NCBI GenBank assembly: GCA_002400415.1
Contig: DGQP01000001.1
Span: 369,214-433,213 of the forward strand
Direction: 5' to 3'
Source: Chitinophagaceae bacterium UBA4411
GTDB lineage: Bacteria; Bacteroidota; Bacteroidia; Chitinophagales; Chitinophagaceae
DNA: 64,000 bases
The position numbers were made by a program, and so were the translations under genes. Position 1 is the stretch's first letter. Each line of letters begins with the position of its first letter. The notes beneath the pieces were generated by a model. That model was not told where the DNA came from. It worked only from the letters and a program-made list of their open reading frames with translations, and ran no database searches. Shown one piece after another: positions 38,164 to 47,754 of this stretch.

Positions 38164-39564
38164 TTAATTGCGCAACATGGCTTTGAACCGGTTGATATAA
38201 TATCCGTCCTTTAATTCTGACTGAAGTGATTTGAAATTGGCAGGATCAGAAGCATATTGATACGCCAGGTCGAAAAATTTATATTTACCCTCCTCATTCA
38301 GGAATAAAGTACTGAGGTTCTTAATCTGGCTGGTCGCAAAGCACTTATTCTTAAAGTATTTTTTTGCCTCGTATATCATATCATCGTCGGTTTCAGCAGA
38401 TGCCATGTTTTTCCGGAGCTTTAGAAAGTCTGTCTCTGCCGCCACTTCTTTACAGGCAGAAGCTTCCGGTCCTTTTTCTGCACTAACAGCCGCCTGACTA
38501 TTGGGGATTGCAATTCCTTCTTCCTTTACCTGGTCTTTCAAAGGTTGTTTAGCTTCCCTGTTTACCACACTGGTATCGCTTGTAATGTCAAGAAATTTCT
38601 TTTCCTGCCTCGGTTCGGTCTTTACCAGACTGGCCACCGGCTTCGGGTTAGGAATCAGAATTCGGATCGTATCCTTTAACCCGTTTCCAAACTCATCAAT
38701 AAATGTCAGCCCAAAGCCTTCTGTTGTTGAACTCTCCCCTTTTCTTATCACTACAGACCTTTTATACAGCTCTTCTGTTACCTGAAGATTTTCTGCCAGC
38801 GGATCAGCCTGCTTTTCCCTAATAGTCTCAGGTTTTGGTTCTTCTGTTTTAACACCCGCCTTTTCTTCTGTTACAGCCGGCTTAATTGTGACCGGCCCGG
38901 TTGTAACTTCAGCCTTTGTATCTTTTATTGTTGCCATAACAGTATCGGCAACTACAGGCTTCGGTTCTTCCTTTTTCGCAAATTCTTCCGTTTTTATTTC
39001 GGGTTTATTCTCTTCAGTTTTTAAGCCGCCGGGGGTAACTGCCGCCGGCTTCATTTCCTCTTTCTTTGCAGCCTCATTAACTTTTATTTCAGGCTTCTTC
39101 TCCTCTGCCTTGACCACGACAGGTCTTTCTCTCAATGTAGAATCATCCGCCGCTTTTGCAAGTATATCTGTAAATGCTGATACAGGTTTCCTTACTGTAT
39201 TACCGGTCTCTTTATTAGCCGTTGTCAGCGACATCTGAACAGCCAGTGATTGCATATCAAATAAACCCCAGCCTTTGTCCCCGAAATTCTTTACTAAAAA
39301 TCCATGATCTCTTGCCTTTATATCAATAGAAAACCGCTGTTCGGGCCATTTATTTTGCGGGAACCCAAGAGTAATATTGTAACTGCTATCCTTCAGTTTT
39401 GAAAGAATGAGGTAACCGGAAGCCGAAGAACTGTGCGTCTTTTCGTCCATTTTTATAAAGAAAGGCTGCTCCTGCTCAGACTGGAGATAGACAAAGTAGA
39501 CTCTCTGGGAGGCAGCAGTAAGAATAATGCCGAAAAAGAAAAGGGACAGCAATAATTTGTTCAT
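38164..39564 (-). CDS. Hypothetical exported protein with long low-complexity middle
   Basis: After a signal peptide (MNKLLLSLFFFGIILTAASQ) about 100 residues form a small folded domain of unknown family (FFIKMDEKTHSSSASGYLIL). Residues about 130-260 are an E/K/P-rich low-complexity stretch with repeats such as VNEAAKKEEMKPAAVTPGG and FAKKEEPKP. A C-terminal helical domain resembling DUF4476 follows (DFLKLRKNMASAETDDDMIY, then FKNKCFATSQIKNLSTLF). It is likely envelope-associated; the DUF4476 link is from pattern only. It ends eight bases before truA. Confidence 0.72.
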   Translation of the reverse strand: MNKLLLSLFFFGIILTAASQRVYFVYLQSEQEQPFFIKMDEKTHSSSASGYLILSKLKDSSYNITLGFPQNKWPEQRFSIDIKARDHGFLVKNFGDKGWGLFDMQSLAVQMSLTTANKETGNTVRKPVSAFTDILAKAADDSTLRERPVVVKAEEKKPEIKVNEAAKKEEMKPAAVTPGGLKTEENKPEIKTEEFAKKEEPKPVVADTVMATIKDTKAEVTTGPVTIKPAVTEEKAGVKTEEPKPETIREKQADPLAENLQVTEELYKRSVVIRKGESSTTEGFGLTFIDEFGNGLKDTIRILIPNPKPVASLVKTEPRQEKKFLDITSDTSVVNREAKQPLKDQVKEEGIAIPNSQAAVSAEKGPEASACKEVAAETDFLKLRKNMASAETDDDMIYEAKKYFKNKCFATSQIKNLSTLFLNEEGKYKFFDLAYQYASDPANFKSLQSELKDGYYINRFKAMLRN

Positions 39565-39692
39565 TTTTCCGGTATTGGGTGGTTCAACAAATTTAAACCA
39601 AATACCACTATCCTGTTCAGCATGGCTTCAACAACTTGTTAAATAGAATAACCTCCCATCCTTTTGGCCGGTCTTAATTCTTTCAGCTTGCC

Positions 39693-39700
39693 TAAATTTG
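39693..39700 (+). promoter_or_regulatory. Candidate -7 element of the M1 aminopeptidase gene (TAAATTTG)
   Basis: Matches TAnnTTTG, 19 bp before the ATG. The nearest TTTG is 26 bp upstream, a long spacer, so support is moderate. Confidence 0.45.
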
Positions 39701-39719
39701 CCCCACTTAAATATTTAAT

Positions 39720-42242
39720 ATGAGAAAACTGTTGTTATGTTTTGTATTGGTTGCATCCGTTCACCCCGTCTATGCTCAACCGGGAGCTCCTGCCCAGGAT
39801 ACATCGTGGAAAAAAGAGTACCGGGAAACGGCCACCCGGATCAATGACCTGGTGCATACCAAACTGGAAGTAAAACCTGATTTCAGTAAATCTTACCTCT
39901 ATGGTAAAGCATGGATCACCCTAAAGCCACATTTTTATACGACGGATACGCTGACGCTGGACGCAAAAGGGATGGAGTTTAAAAAAATCGCTTTGCTGAA
40001 AGGCACACAGCAAATTCCTTTGAAATACAGCTACGATGACTGGCAGCTTCGCATTAAACTTGACAGGGCATACAAGGCAAATGAAAGCTATACGATCTAT
40101 ATTGATTATACTGCAAAGCCCGATGAATTTGAAGAAAAGTATGCAAAGGACCAGATGCTGGGTATAAAAGGAATGTATTTCATAAATCCAAAAGGCGAGG
40201 AAAAAGACAAGCCGACACAGATATGGACACAGGGTGAGACAGAGTCCAGTTCCGCATGGTTCCCGACCATTGATAAAACCAATCAAAAAACAACAGAAGA
40301 GCTTACAGTTACAGTTGACAACAAGTATGTAACGCTGAGTAACGGTAAATTGATATCGCAAAAGAAAAATGCGGATGGCACCCGGACCGACTATTGGAAA
40401 ATGGACCTTCCCCATGCACCCTATCTCTTTTTCTTAGGTGTTGGGGAATATGCCGTCATTAAGGATCAATGGAAAGGAAAAGAGGTTAATTATTACGTAG
40501 AGAAGGAATATGCTTCTGTTGCCAAAAAAATCTTTGGCAACACCCCTGAAATGCTGACATTTTTTTCAAAGCTGACGGGAGTTGAATTCCCCTGGGTAAA
40601 ATACTCCCAGATAACCGGCCGTGATTATGTTGCCGGTGCTATGGAAAATACCACAGCAACTATTCACCAGGAAAATGCACAACAGGATGCAAGGGAATTA
40701 GTGGATGGTAACGGCTGGGAAAGCACGATTGCACATGAATTGTTTCACCAGTGGTTTGGTGATTATGTAACAGCAGAAAGCTGGAGTAACCTGACGGTGA
40801 ACGAATCATTTGCTGATTACAGCCAGACCTTATGGGATGAATATAAGTATGGTAAAGACGCCGGCGATGCCGAAAATTACCAGGGCATGCAGGGCTACCT
40901 GATGAGCAACAGCCAGAATAAGGACCTGGTTCGTTTTCACTACCGTGATAAAGAAGACATGTTTGATGCGGTAAGCTACCAGAAAGGCGGACGTATCCTC
41001 AATATGCTTCGCAATTTCGTGGGCGAAGAAGCTTTTGCCAAATCACTCAATAATTATTTAACGACCAATAAATTCAAATCGGCAGAAGCACACCAATTGC
41101 GTTTAGCTTTTGAAGAAGTGACCGGCCGTGACCTGAACTGGTTCTTCAACCAATGGTATTTTGGCAGCGGACACCCCAGCGTGGAGATTGATTATGTATA
41201 TGATGATGCAGCCGGGAAAGTAAATGTGATTGTGAAGCAAACCCAGAAAACAGGAAAATTATTCAAACTGCCTTTTGCAATAGATGTATATGAAGGACCT
41301 GACAAAGCTCGTTACAACGTTTGGGCTAATAATGCCGCTGATACGTTCAGCTTCAGTTACACAAAACGTCCGGACCTGGTAAACGTGGATGCTGATAAAG
41401 TGATGCTGTGGGTTAAAAAGGATAATAAAACACTTGAAAACTATATTCACCAGTACACGTATGCCGGCAATTATGTGGACAGAAGAGAAGCGATTGATTT
41501 TGCTTCTAAAAAATTAGACGATCCGAAAGCAGTGGAGTTACTGAAAACAGCATTGAAGGATAAATACCAGGGACTTAGAAATTTTGCGATCAGCAAAATA
41601 AATCTGAAGAAAGAGAACGTAAAATCCGCTGTTGAGCCGGTTTTACTGGACCTGGCAAAAAATGATAAATACGCCACCGTAAGAGCCGGCGCCATTGCCC
41701 AACTGGGGGAATATGGAAAAGCTGAATATGTTCCGCTGTTCAAAGCGGCTGTAAACGACTCCTCTTATTCCGTAGCCGGTAATGCGCTCAATGCGATAGC
41801 AGAAGCTGATGAAGGTGCGGCCTTAACTATCGCCAAGGAGCTGGTTAAGCAGCCTGCCAAAGGAGCTTTGCAAAGCGCCATCCTTGCCCAAATCATTAAA
41901 TCAGGCGATGAAAGTATGGCCGATAAAATCATTGGTGATTTTTCTAAAATGCCTTTGGGACAAGCTAAATTTGAAGCTCTCGGCAATATCGGTTCTTATC
42001 TCGCTGTGGTAAAGAACACAGAAAAATTCAAATGGGGTGTGGACGAGATCGTAAAATTCAGGGATGCTGTTCCCGCTGCATTTAAAGACCAGACCGACCC
42101 GTTCATTAATGGAATGATCCTGAAAGGAATTCTTGCCAAAAAAGACAAAGCATTAAAGGAAAACGCAACTGATGCTTCACTGACTGAGCAGGTAAATTAT
42201 ATTAAATCAGTTTTGCCGGAGGCTGAGAAGAAAGGCTTCTGA
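39720..42242 (+). CDS. Exported M1-family aminopeptidase
   Basis: The 840-residue protein has a signal peptide (residues 1-20) and an M1 aminopeptidase domain. The exopeptidase motif is GAMEN and the zinc motif is HELFHQW (H339, E340, H343), with the distal Glu in NESFADY. From about residue 570 the C-terminus is a HEAT-like helical repeat region (for example AVELLKTALKDKYQGLRNFA). It probably removes N-terminal amino acids from peptides in the periplasm. It ends at a bidirectional terminator shared with the TPM operon. Confidence 0.93.
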   Translation: MRKLLLCFVLVASVHPVYAQPGAPAQDTSWKKEYRETATRINDLVHTKLEVKPDFSKSYLYGKAWITLKPHFYTTDTLTLDAKGMEFKKIALLKGTQQIPLKYSYDDWQLRIKLDRAYKANESYTIYIDYTAKPDEFEEKYAKDQMLGIKGMYFINPKGEEKDKPTQIWTQGETESSSAWFPTIDKTNQKTTEELTVTVDNKYVTLSNGKLISQKKNADGTRTDYWKMDLPHAPYLFFLGVGEYAVIKDQWKGKEVNYYVEKEYASVAKKIFGNTPEMLTFFSKLTGVEFPWVKYSQITGRDYVAGAMENTTATIHQENAQQDARELVDGNGWESTIAHELFHQWFGDYVTAESWSNLTVNESFADYSQTLWDEYKYGKDAGDAENYQGMQGYLMSNSQNKDLVRFHYRDKEDMFDAVSYQKGGRILNMLRNFVGEEAFAKSLNNYLTTNKFKSAEAHQLRLAFEEVTGRDLNWFFNQWYFGSGHPSVEIDYVYDDAAGKVNVIVKQTQKTGKLFKLPFAIDVYEGPDKARYNVWANNAADTFSFSYTKRPDLVNVDADKVMLWVKKDNKTLENYIHQYTYAGNYVDRREAIDFASKKLDDPKAVELLKTALKDKYQGLRNFAISKINLKKENVKSAVEPVLLDLAKNDKYATVRAGAIAQLGEYGKAEYVPLFKAAVNDSSYSVAGNALNAIAEADEGAALTIAKELVKQPAKGALQSAILAQIIKSGDESMADKIIGDFSKMPLGQAKFEALGNIGSYLAVVKNTEKFKWGVDEIVKFRDAVPAAFKDQTDPFINGMILKGILAKKDKALKENATDASLTEQVNYIKSVLPEAEKKGF

Positions 42243-42263
42243 CAAACAATGTATACGAAACTA

Positions 42264-42297
42264 AAATGCCGGTCAATTGAATTGACCGGCATTTTTT
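42264..42297. terminator. Bidirectional terminator
   Basis: AAAATGCCGGTCAATT pairs with GAATTGACCGGCATTTT, followed by T-rich sequence on both strands. It separates the convergent M1 gene and the TPM operon. Confidence 0.88.
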
Positions 42298-42311
42298 ATT
42301 GCACTATATCT

Positions 42312-43061
42312 TTACCAACTACCACTGGCACCACCACCGCCAAAACTGCCACCTCCAAATCCGCCGAAGCCACCACCTGATGATCCCCCACCACCGCCAG
42401 ACCAGCTGCCGCCACCCCATCCGCGATAACCTCCCCTTGATACGTAAGTACCCCCACCGGTTCCTCCAAACATGCCGGATAGTATAATGAACAAAACGAT
42501 CGCAATGATCATCCATGTCTTAAATCCCCCTCCCTTTTTACTTCCATACCCTTCCGGCGCTTTGTATTCGCCTGCCGCTGCTTTTATCAGCGCATCTACT
42601 GCCTCATCCAGGCCACGATAATAATTATCCTGCCTGAAATTGGGGATGATCTCATGATCAATAATACTTTTTGCGGTAACATCTGTAATCACCCCTTCAA
42701 GACCATATCCCACTTGTATAGTTGTCTTCCTGTCGCTTTTAGCAACGAGCACGACAACGCCATTATTACGATCCTTATTACCCACGCCCCATTCCCTGCC
42801 TAATTGCAGCGCCACATCTTCAATAGCATTGCCATCGGTTGTCGGAATCAGGACAATGGCCACCTGGTTAGAAGTGCTGTCATCAAAGGCCACAAGCTTG
42901 CTTTCTAATGCAGCAACCTGTTCTACCGTAAGCGTCTTCGTGAAGTCATTCACCAGTTTAGGGGGACTCGGTCTTCCGGGAATTACCTTTTCAATTTGTG
43001 CGCCTGCACAAAAAGATAACAGTACCCCTAGTATTAATAAGATCCTCTTCATGTAAATCAT
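42312..43061 (-). CDS. TPM-domain exported/membrane protein
   Basis: The 249-residue protein has a signal peptide, a TPM domain (VNDFTKTLTVEQVAALESKL, then NQVAIVLIPT and QVGYGLEGVI), a single transmembrane segment (TWMIIAIVLFIILSGMFGG), and a glycine-rich tail. TPM proteins of this layout occur with LemA and another TPM protein in Bacteroidota, as here. The ATG at 43061 overlaps the upstream gene's stop (ATGA), implying translational coupling. An ATG at 43052 is an alternative start. The role in the envelope is not established. Confidence 0.85.
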   Translation of the reverse strand: MIYMKRILLILGVLLSFCAGAQIEKVIPGRPSPPKLVNDFTKTLTVEQVAALESKLVAFDDSTSNQVAIVLIPTTDGNAIEDVALQLGREWGVGNKDRNNGVVVLVAKSDRKTTIQVGYGLEGVITDVTAKSIIDHEIIPNFRQDNYYRGLDEAVDALIKAAAGEYKAPEGYGSKKGGGFKTWMIIAIVLFIILSGMFGGTGGGTYVSRGGYRGWGGGSWSGGGGGSSGGGFGGFGGGSFGGGGASGSW

Positions 43062-43516
43062 CTTCCGAAAACTATTGTATCCGGCAGCTCATTTTTATCA
43101 GTTTCTTTATCAAAAGGGAAATGTTGCTCCAAAGCCTCTCCAATTTGTATTACACAGTTCCCGATACCCTCTGCATAATTATTTTTATTAAAACTGGCGA
43201 GCATTTCACTAACTACTTTATTCCAGTACGCTGTTCCTGTTTTTTTATGAATCCCTTCATCTCCAAAGACCGCCAGCTGGCGGTCTTTCAGGGCCACATA
43301 CACCAGTACTGCATTTCGTTGTTCCGTCTTTTCCATTTGCAGGGAGAAAAATATCTCGGCCGCCCTGTCCATAGCGTCCATGAAGCGGCAACGGCTTTCC
43401 ACATACACTCTTACTTCACCACTCGTCCGTTGTTCTGCATGGCGAATGGCTTTTACAATAAGCCTTGTATCTTCCTCACTGAAGAGTGATCTTTTTTTTC
43501 TGAAAAAGGAGAACAT
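43058..43516 (-). CDS. Short TPM-domain protein
   Basis: The 152-residue protein is a TPM domain without a clear signal peptide (RLIVKAIRHAEQRTSGEVRV, then VLVYVALKDRQLAVFGDEGI and WNKVVSEMLASFNKNNYAEG). It sits between lemA and the longer TPM gene and overlaps the latter by ATGA. The set is probably one operon: lemA, short TPM, long TPM. Its cellular role is unknown. Confidence 0.85.
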   Translation of the reverse strand: MFSFFRKKRSLFSEEDTRLIVKAIRHAEQRTSGEVRVYVESRCRFMDAMDRAAEIFFSLQMEKTEQRNAVLVYVALKDRQLAVFGDEGIHKKTGTAYWNKVVSEMLASFNKNNYAEGIGNCVIQIGEALEQHFPFDKETDKNELPDTIVFGR

Positions 43517-43530
43517 CAGATCAGCAGTGC

Positions 43531-44127
43531 TTATTTAATATCAAATTTAATATCCGGATTTTTTTCAGACCCTTTGTCAGCTTCATAGTATGCTTTTTCA
43601 CTATGACCAAACATACCTGCCAGCATGTTGCCGGGGAATCGTTTTACTTTAAGATTATAGGTTTCTACCGCTTTGTTGTAATCCTGGCGGGCAACGTTTA
43701 TCCTGTTTTCTGTTCCTTCAATCTGTGTTTGAAAATCCTGGAAAGCTTTTGTTGTTTTCAGATCGGGATAGGCTTCAAAGGAAGCGATCAGTCTTCCAAA
43801 AGAAGACTGCAAACCAGACTGTGCCTGTTGAAAAGCTTCGAGTGTTTTGGGATCATTAACATCAATTGTGACAGATGTAGCTTTAGCCCTGGCTTCCACT
43901 ACTTCTTTCAGCGTGGATTTCTCAAAATTTGCTGAAGCTTCCACCGTTTTGATCACACTGCTGTACAAATCTGTTCTCCGCTGGTAATTCGTTTCAACAT
44001 TACTCCAGGATTTTTTTACATTTTGTTCTCCGGAAATCAATCCATTATAGGTGCTGCAGCCCCATACTCCAAAAATGAGTATAATGGCAGCTATAGCAAT
44101 TAAAGCGATGTTACGGGTTCCTTTCAT
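43531..44127 (-). CDS. lemA: LemA-family membrane protein
   Basis: The 198-residue protein has an N-terminal membrane anchor (NIALIAIAAIILIFGVWGCS) and a helical LemA domain (SWSNVETNYQRRTDLYSSVIKTVEA, shown in part, then RINVARQDYNKAVETYN). The C-terminal FPGNMLAGMFGHSEKAYYEA segment is typical. LemA proteins cluster with TPM proteins; a link to protein export or envelope homeostasis has been suggested but is not established. It heads a three-gene operon (15 bp to the next start). Confidence 0.9.
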   Translation of the reverse strand: MKGTRNIALIAIAAIILIFGVWGCSTYNGLISGEQNVKKSWSNVETNYQRRTDLYSSVIKTVEASANFEKSTLKEVVEARAKATSVTIDVNDPKTLEAFQQAQSGLQSSFGRLIASFEAYPDLKTTKAFQDFQTQIEGTENRINVARQDYNKAVETYNLKVKRFPGNMLAGMFGHSEKAYYEADKGSEKNPDIKFDIK

Positions 44128-44271
44128 GATTCTTAGTTTTTAATATTTAAAATTACCACTTTTGGTAGTTCCTCCGGGTAAATTTTCGGTATAGCAAGTA
44201 CAGTTACCGGTAAACGGATTAAAACCACCGCTGCGGCATGATTTTCGCCTCCTTACAGCAACACATCTCCT

Positions 44272-45390
44272 ATGCATCAGCTCAAACGTTCCGCCTGGTT
44301 ATTACTATTGCTCCCATTATCGGTTGCTATACATTGTAAGAAATCTGCTGATAACAATGACGTTGTCGCTCCGGCAGACCCGGCGACAATTAAAGATTCA
44401 GTAATCGTAACCGGGTTAAATTTTCCCTGGGAAATTCTATGGGGCCCTGACAATCATATCTGGATGACAGAACGAGGCGGCAGGATCAGCCGGGTGAATC
44501 CCGCTACAGGAACTGTTACTACTGTTTTCACGATACCTGAAGTTGTAACAAACGGAGAAGGCGGATTGCTGGGAATGGCTCTGCATCCCAATTTTTCTGC
44601 CACACCCTATGTGTATGTTGTTTATAACTATAACAGCAGCGGTGGTTACCGGGAAAAGATTGTCCGGTTTACCTATACCGGAACCACCCTTAGCAACCCC
44701 TTTCCCTTGCTGGAAAATATTGCCGCCTCTTCTATTCACAACGGCAGTCGTTTATTAATTATTGGTGATAAATTATTCGTTACAACCGGGGATGCTTCCA
44801 ATACAGCACTACCCCAAAACACCTCATCCGCCAATGGAAAGATCCTGCGGCTGAATCTGGATGGTTCCATCCCTGCTGACAATCCCGTTGCTGGTAATCC
44901 TTACTGGTCATTCGGGCACCGTAATCCGCAGGGGCTGGTGTTTGCCAATAATATTTTATATGCTTCAGAACACGGCCCGGGCAATGATGATGAAGTCAAC
45001 ATCATTGAAAAAGGAAGAAATTATGGCTGGCCGAATGTGGCGGGATTCTGTAATGAAACAGCTGAGCTGAGTTTTTGTACAGCCAGCAACGTCAAAGAAC
45101 CCGTTAAGGCCTGGACTCCGACCATTGCAACCGCTGGCTTGGATTATTATAACCACGACCTGATACCACAATGGAAAAACTCCTTACTGCTGGCCACCCT
45201 GAAGGATGCAAGAATCTACCAGCTGAAATTAGATAATTCCTTCAGCGCCGTGACAGCCACAGCCGAATACTTTACCGGTAAATATGGAAGGATGAGAGAC
45301 CTCTGTATTTCCGGTACCGGCAAAGTATATATCTGCACCAGCAACGGGGGTAATAATGACCGTATTGTTGAAATAGGAAAACAGCAATAA
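44272..45390 (+). CDS. PQQ-dependent sugar (glucose/sorbosone-type) dehydrogenase lipoprotein
   Basis: The 372-residue protein has a lipoprotein signal (lipobox IHC, cysteine near residue 22) followed by a six-bladed propeller of the soluble glucose/sorbosone dehydrogenase family. Recognisable blocks are LNFPWEILWGPDNHIWMTER, GLLGMALHPNF, SIHNGSRLL and FGHRNPQGLVF, then SEHGPGNDDEVN, which in this family binds PQQ and calcium. It would oxidise aldoses at the cell surface; the substrate is not determined. PQQ-synthesis genes are not in this window. Confidence 0.88.
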   Translation: MHQLKRSAWLLLLLPLSVAIHCKKSADNNDVVAPADPATIKDSVIVTGLNFPWEILWGPDNHIWMTERGGRISRVNPATGTVTTVFTIPEVVTNGEGGLLGMALHPNFSATPYVYVVYNYNSSGGYREKIVRFTYTGTTLSNPFPLLENIAASSIHNGSRLLIIGDKLFVTTGDASNTALPQNTSSANGKILRLNLDGSIPADNPVAGNPYWSFGHRNPQGLVFANNILYASEHGPGNDDEVNIIEKGRNYGWPNVAGFCNETAELSFCTASNVKEPVKAWTPTIATAGLDYYNHDLIPQWKNSLLLATLKDARIYQLKLDNSFSAVTATAEYFTGKYGRMRDLCISGTGKVYICTSNGGNNDRIVEIGKQQ

Positions 45391-45398
45391 CCGTCTCC

Positions 45399-46043
45399 TT
45401 ATCTTTTCTTCAGTTTTACTATTTGCGATCCCTCATTGGTAATTTGCGCCATGATCCCGCCAATGTCCTGGGTTGTGCTCATTGAAAAATTCATATTGAG
45501 AATAAGGGTATCGCCCGACCACCTGAATTTTGCCCCTGAGGGTATTGACCCTGCTGTACCCCCACCTGTACCGCCGGTGGGGCCTGAACTGGCAAAGCCA
45601 TTATCAAAATAAAGAGAGTCCGTTCCGATTCTCCGGTAATCACTGGCACCGCTTGTTGCCGGAAGATCAAAAACAAATGGAGTACTTATTGTATCAACTA
45701 AAACACCTCCAAGATAGAATTCTGCAAAAGCAAGAGAATTGATACTGTAAGCAATATTGCCGGAAATAAATTTAGTACTGGTGATCTGTACGGTGCCCGT
45801 ATTATTCAGTGATGTATACGTACTGGTAGTTATTGCTTTTTCCTGGGCAGTACCTATACCCGTAACCACGGTACTTTTTGTAGATGCCGTAGTGCCCTTA
45901 TAGTCGTAGTTACCTTCAATGGAAGTATTCCCACCGCCTCCGCCGGCATTATTCCCCTGGTTTTGTAAGCTGACTTCCTTCTGGCAGGCAGATAAAACCG
46001 ACAGTATCAATACCACAGCAAGCAGATTACCGGCTGGTTTCAT
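45399..46043 (-). CDS. Hypothetical lipoprotein with glycine-rich segment
   Basis: A lipoprotein signal (lipobox LSAC, cysteine at about residue 20) precedes a glycine-rich linker (NNAGGGGGNTS) and an all-beta region (YDYKGTTASTKSTVV and on). The domain is not recognised but resembles the many small surface lipoproteins of Bacteroidota. It is convergent with the sugar dehydrogenase, nine bases apart. Its start lies 51 bp upstream of the pgk stop codon region on the same strand, so it could share pgk transcription. Confidence 0.72.
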   Translation of the reverse strand: MKPAGNLLAVVLILSVLSACQKEVSLQNQGNNAGGGGGNTSIEGNYDYKGTTASTKSTVVTGIGTAQEKAITTSTYTSLNNTGTVQITSTKFISGNIAYSINSLAFAEFYLGGVLVDTISTPFVFDLPATSGASDYRRIGTDSLYFDNGFASSGPTGGTGGGTAGSIPSGAKFRWSGDTLILNMNFSMSTTQDIGGIMAQITNEGSQIVKLKKR

Positions 46044-46094
46044 AACTAAGTTTTAAATAAATAATCAGGCACTAAAATGGCATTCAATGCACCA

Positions 46095-47294
46095 TTACCC
46101 TTTTACCGCTGCAATACCCGGCAATACCTTGCCTTCAAAGTATTCCAGCATGGCGCCACCGCCAGTGGACACATAACTTACTTTATCTGCAAATCCAAAT
46201 TGATTAACGGACGAAACAGAATCACCACCTCCTACCAAGGAGAAAGCGCCAGTTTGTGTGGCTTCAGCCACTGCAGTAGCAATTACCTTAGTGCCGTGCT
46301 GGAATTTTTCCATTTCAAAAACCCCCATCGGCCCATTCCATAAAATTGTTTTGCTTCTTTTGATCACATTGGCAAATTGCTCACAGGCGTTGGTGCCAAT
46401 ATCAAGCCCCATCCATCCGTCAGGAATATGGTTGCTGGGCGACATGGATGTTTGGGCATCCGCAGCAAATTTATCAGCGATCACGGAATCAGAAGGAAGA
46501 TGAATACATACCCCTTTTGCTTCTGCTTTTGTAAGAATATCCAAAGCTGTCTGCAGGCGGTCTTCTTCACATAACGAATTACCAATAGTGCCTCCCTGTG
46601 CTTTCATAAATGTGTAGGCCATACCTCCGCCGATGATGATATCGGTGGCTCTTTCCAGCAGGTTTTCGATGATCAGTATTTTGTCGGATACTTTGGCACC
46701 CCCGATAATGGCTGTAAATGGTTTCTCTGCTTGGTGCAATACTTTTTCGGCACTGGACACCTCGCCTTCCATCAGCAAACCAAATAATCTTTTTTCTGCC
46801 GGGAAGAACTGGGCAATAACTGCTGTGGAAGCATGTGCCCGGTGGGCCGTACCAAAGGCGTCATTCACCCAAACATCCCCAAGTTTTGCTAATTTTTCGG
46901 CAAATTTTATATCCCCTTTTTCTTCTTCTTTATAAAAACGGAGATTCTCCAGTAACAGTACTTCGCCGGGTTTCATCATAGAGGCAGTCAGGTAAGCCTG
47001 CTCCCCGATACAATCATTGGCAAATAATACGGTAGCACCTCCCAGCAATTCACTTAAATGGCTGATGATATGCTTCAATGATGATTTTTCTTCGGGGCCA
47101 TCTTTCGGGCGTCCGAGGTGGCTCATCAGTATCACACTGCCGCCATCATTCAATATCTTCTTAATGGTGGGCACCGCAGCTCTCATTCTTGTATCATCCG
47201 TAATGGCAAAACTTTGTTTGTCAAGCGGCACATTAAAATCAACCCGGATCAGCGCTTTCTGACCGGCGAAATTGTAGTTGGAAAATGCAGACAT
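46095..47294 (-). CDS. pgk: Phosphoglycerate kinase
   Basis: Transfers phosphate from 1,3-bisphosphoglycerate to ADP in glycolysis. The 399-residue protein is full length. It has RVDFNVPLD, the MSHLGRPKDG block, an ENLRFYKEEEKGD segment, VLIIGGAKVSDK-like sequence (IIGGAKVSDKI), the NGPMGVFE ATP site and the SLVGGGDSVSS block. The order gapA, small membrane protein, pgk on the minus strand suggests a linked transcript, although a hairpin lies just after gapA. Confidence 0.97.
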   Translation of the reverse strand: MSAFSNYNFAGQKALIRVDFNVPLDKQSFAITDDTRMRAAVPTIKKILNDGGSVILMSHLGRPKDGPEEKSSLKHIISHLSELLGGATVLFANDCIGEQAYLTASMMKPGEVLLLENLRFYKEEEKGDIKFAEKLAKLGDVWVNDAFGTAHRAHASTAVIAQFFPAEKRLFGLLMEGEVSSAEKVLHQAEKPFTAIIGGAKVSDKILIIENLLERATDIIIGGGMAYTFMKAQGGTIGNSLCEEDRLQTALDILTKAEAKGVCIHLPSDSVIADKFAADAQTSMSPSNHIPDGWMGLDIGTNACEQFANVIKRSKTILWNGPMGVFEMEKFQHGTKVIATAVAEATQTGAFSLVGGGDSVSSVNQFGFADKVSYVSTGGGAMLEYFEGKVLPGIAAVKG

Positions 47295-47317
47295 AAAATA
47301 ATTTTTAGCTAAATAAA

Positions 47318-47680
47318 CTAAGACTGTATAAACTCTTTTTTCCGGTTCTCAGTTTCCCTGAACAAAACGAACCCGGCCACAGTAGCCATCACTTCATCGG
47401 TTACGTTTTTTCCCCCTTTCAGGTTGGTGCGGATGCTTTCCAGTGTGTATTTGGGGCCAAAGGGAATACCCCACCAGCCAAAAAGAAGAGAGATAATCGT
47501 AAAGGGAGTTCCTTTTTTCAGCACATTTTCCTGTGCCCTGACCAAATAAACACCAGAGGTACGTTTAAAGGTGATAACCAGTAAGGATACAGTGAAAGCA
47601 TAATAAATAAATCTTGCGCCCCTGTTCACTTCCTGTTGCAGATCGTCAGCCGAGAGCCCGTCAATATTCCTGATCTTCAT
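47318..47680 (-). CDS. Small membrane protein between gapA and pgk
   Basis: The 120-residue protein has an N-terminal hydrophobic helix (FIYYAFTVSLLVITF), a second hydrophobic segment around FTIISLLFGWWGIPFG, and a cytoplasmic-looking basic tail. No function is recognised. The ATG at 47680 is chosen over the TTG at 47692. It lies 23 bp upstream of pgk. Confidence 0.72.
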   Translation of the reverse strand: MKIRNIDGLSADDLQQEVNRGARFIYYAFTVSLLVITFKRTSGVYLVRAQENVLKKGTPFTIISLLFGWWGIPFGPKYTLESIRTNLKGGKNVTDEVMATVAGFVLFRETENRKKEFIQS

Positions 47681-47700
47681 AATAATACCCAATCGGTATG

Positions 47701-47740
47701 AAAAGACCCGGGCAAAAAGGAAATTCCTTTTGCCCGGGTA
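47701..47740 (-). terminator. Terminator of gapA
   Basis: A long hairpin (ACCCGGGCAAAA/TTTTGCCCGGGT with an inner AAGGAA/TTCCTT) lies 14 bp beyond the gapA stop and is followed by a short T-rich stretch on the minus strand. It may attenuate rather than block read-through into the downstream small gene and pgk. Confidence 0.75.
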
Positions 47741-47754
47741 TAAATTTATCTCAA

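Noticed and set aside
42299..42516. Short frames opposite the glycine-rich tail of the TPM protein
   Set aside because: His/Arg/Trp-rich shadows of the repetitive glycine codons.
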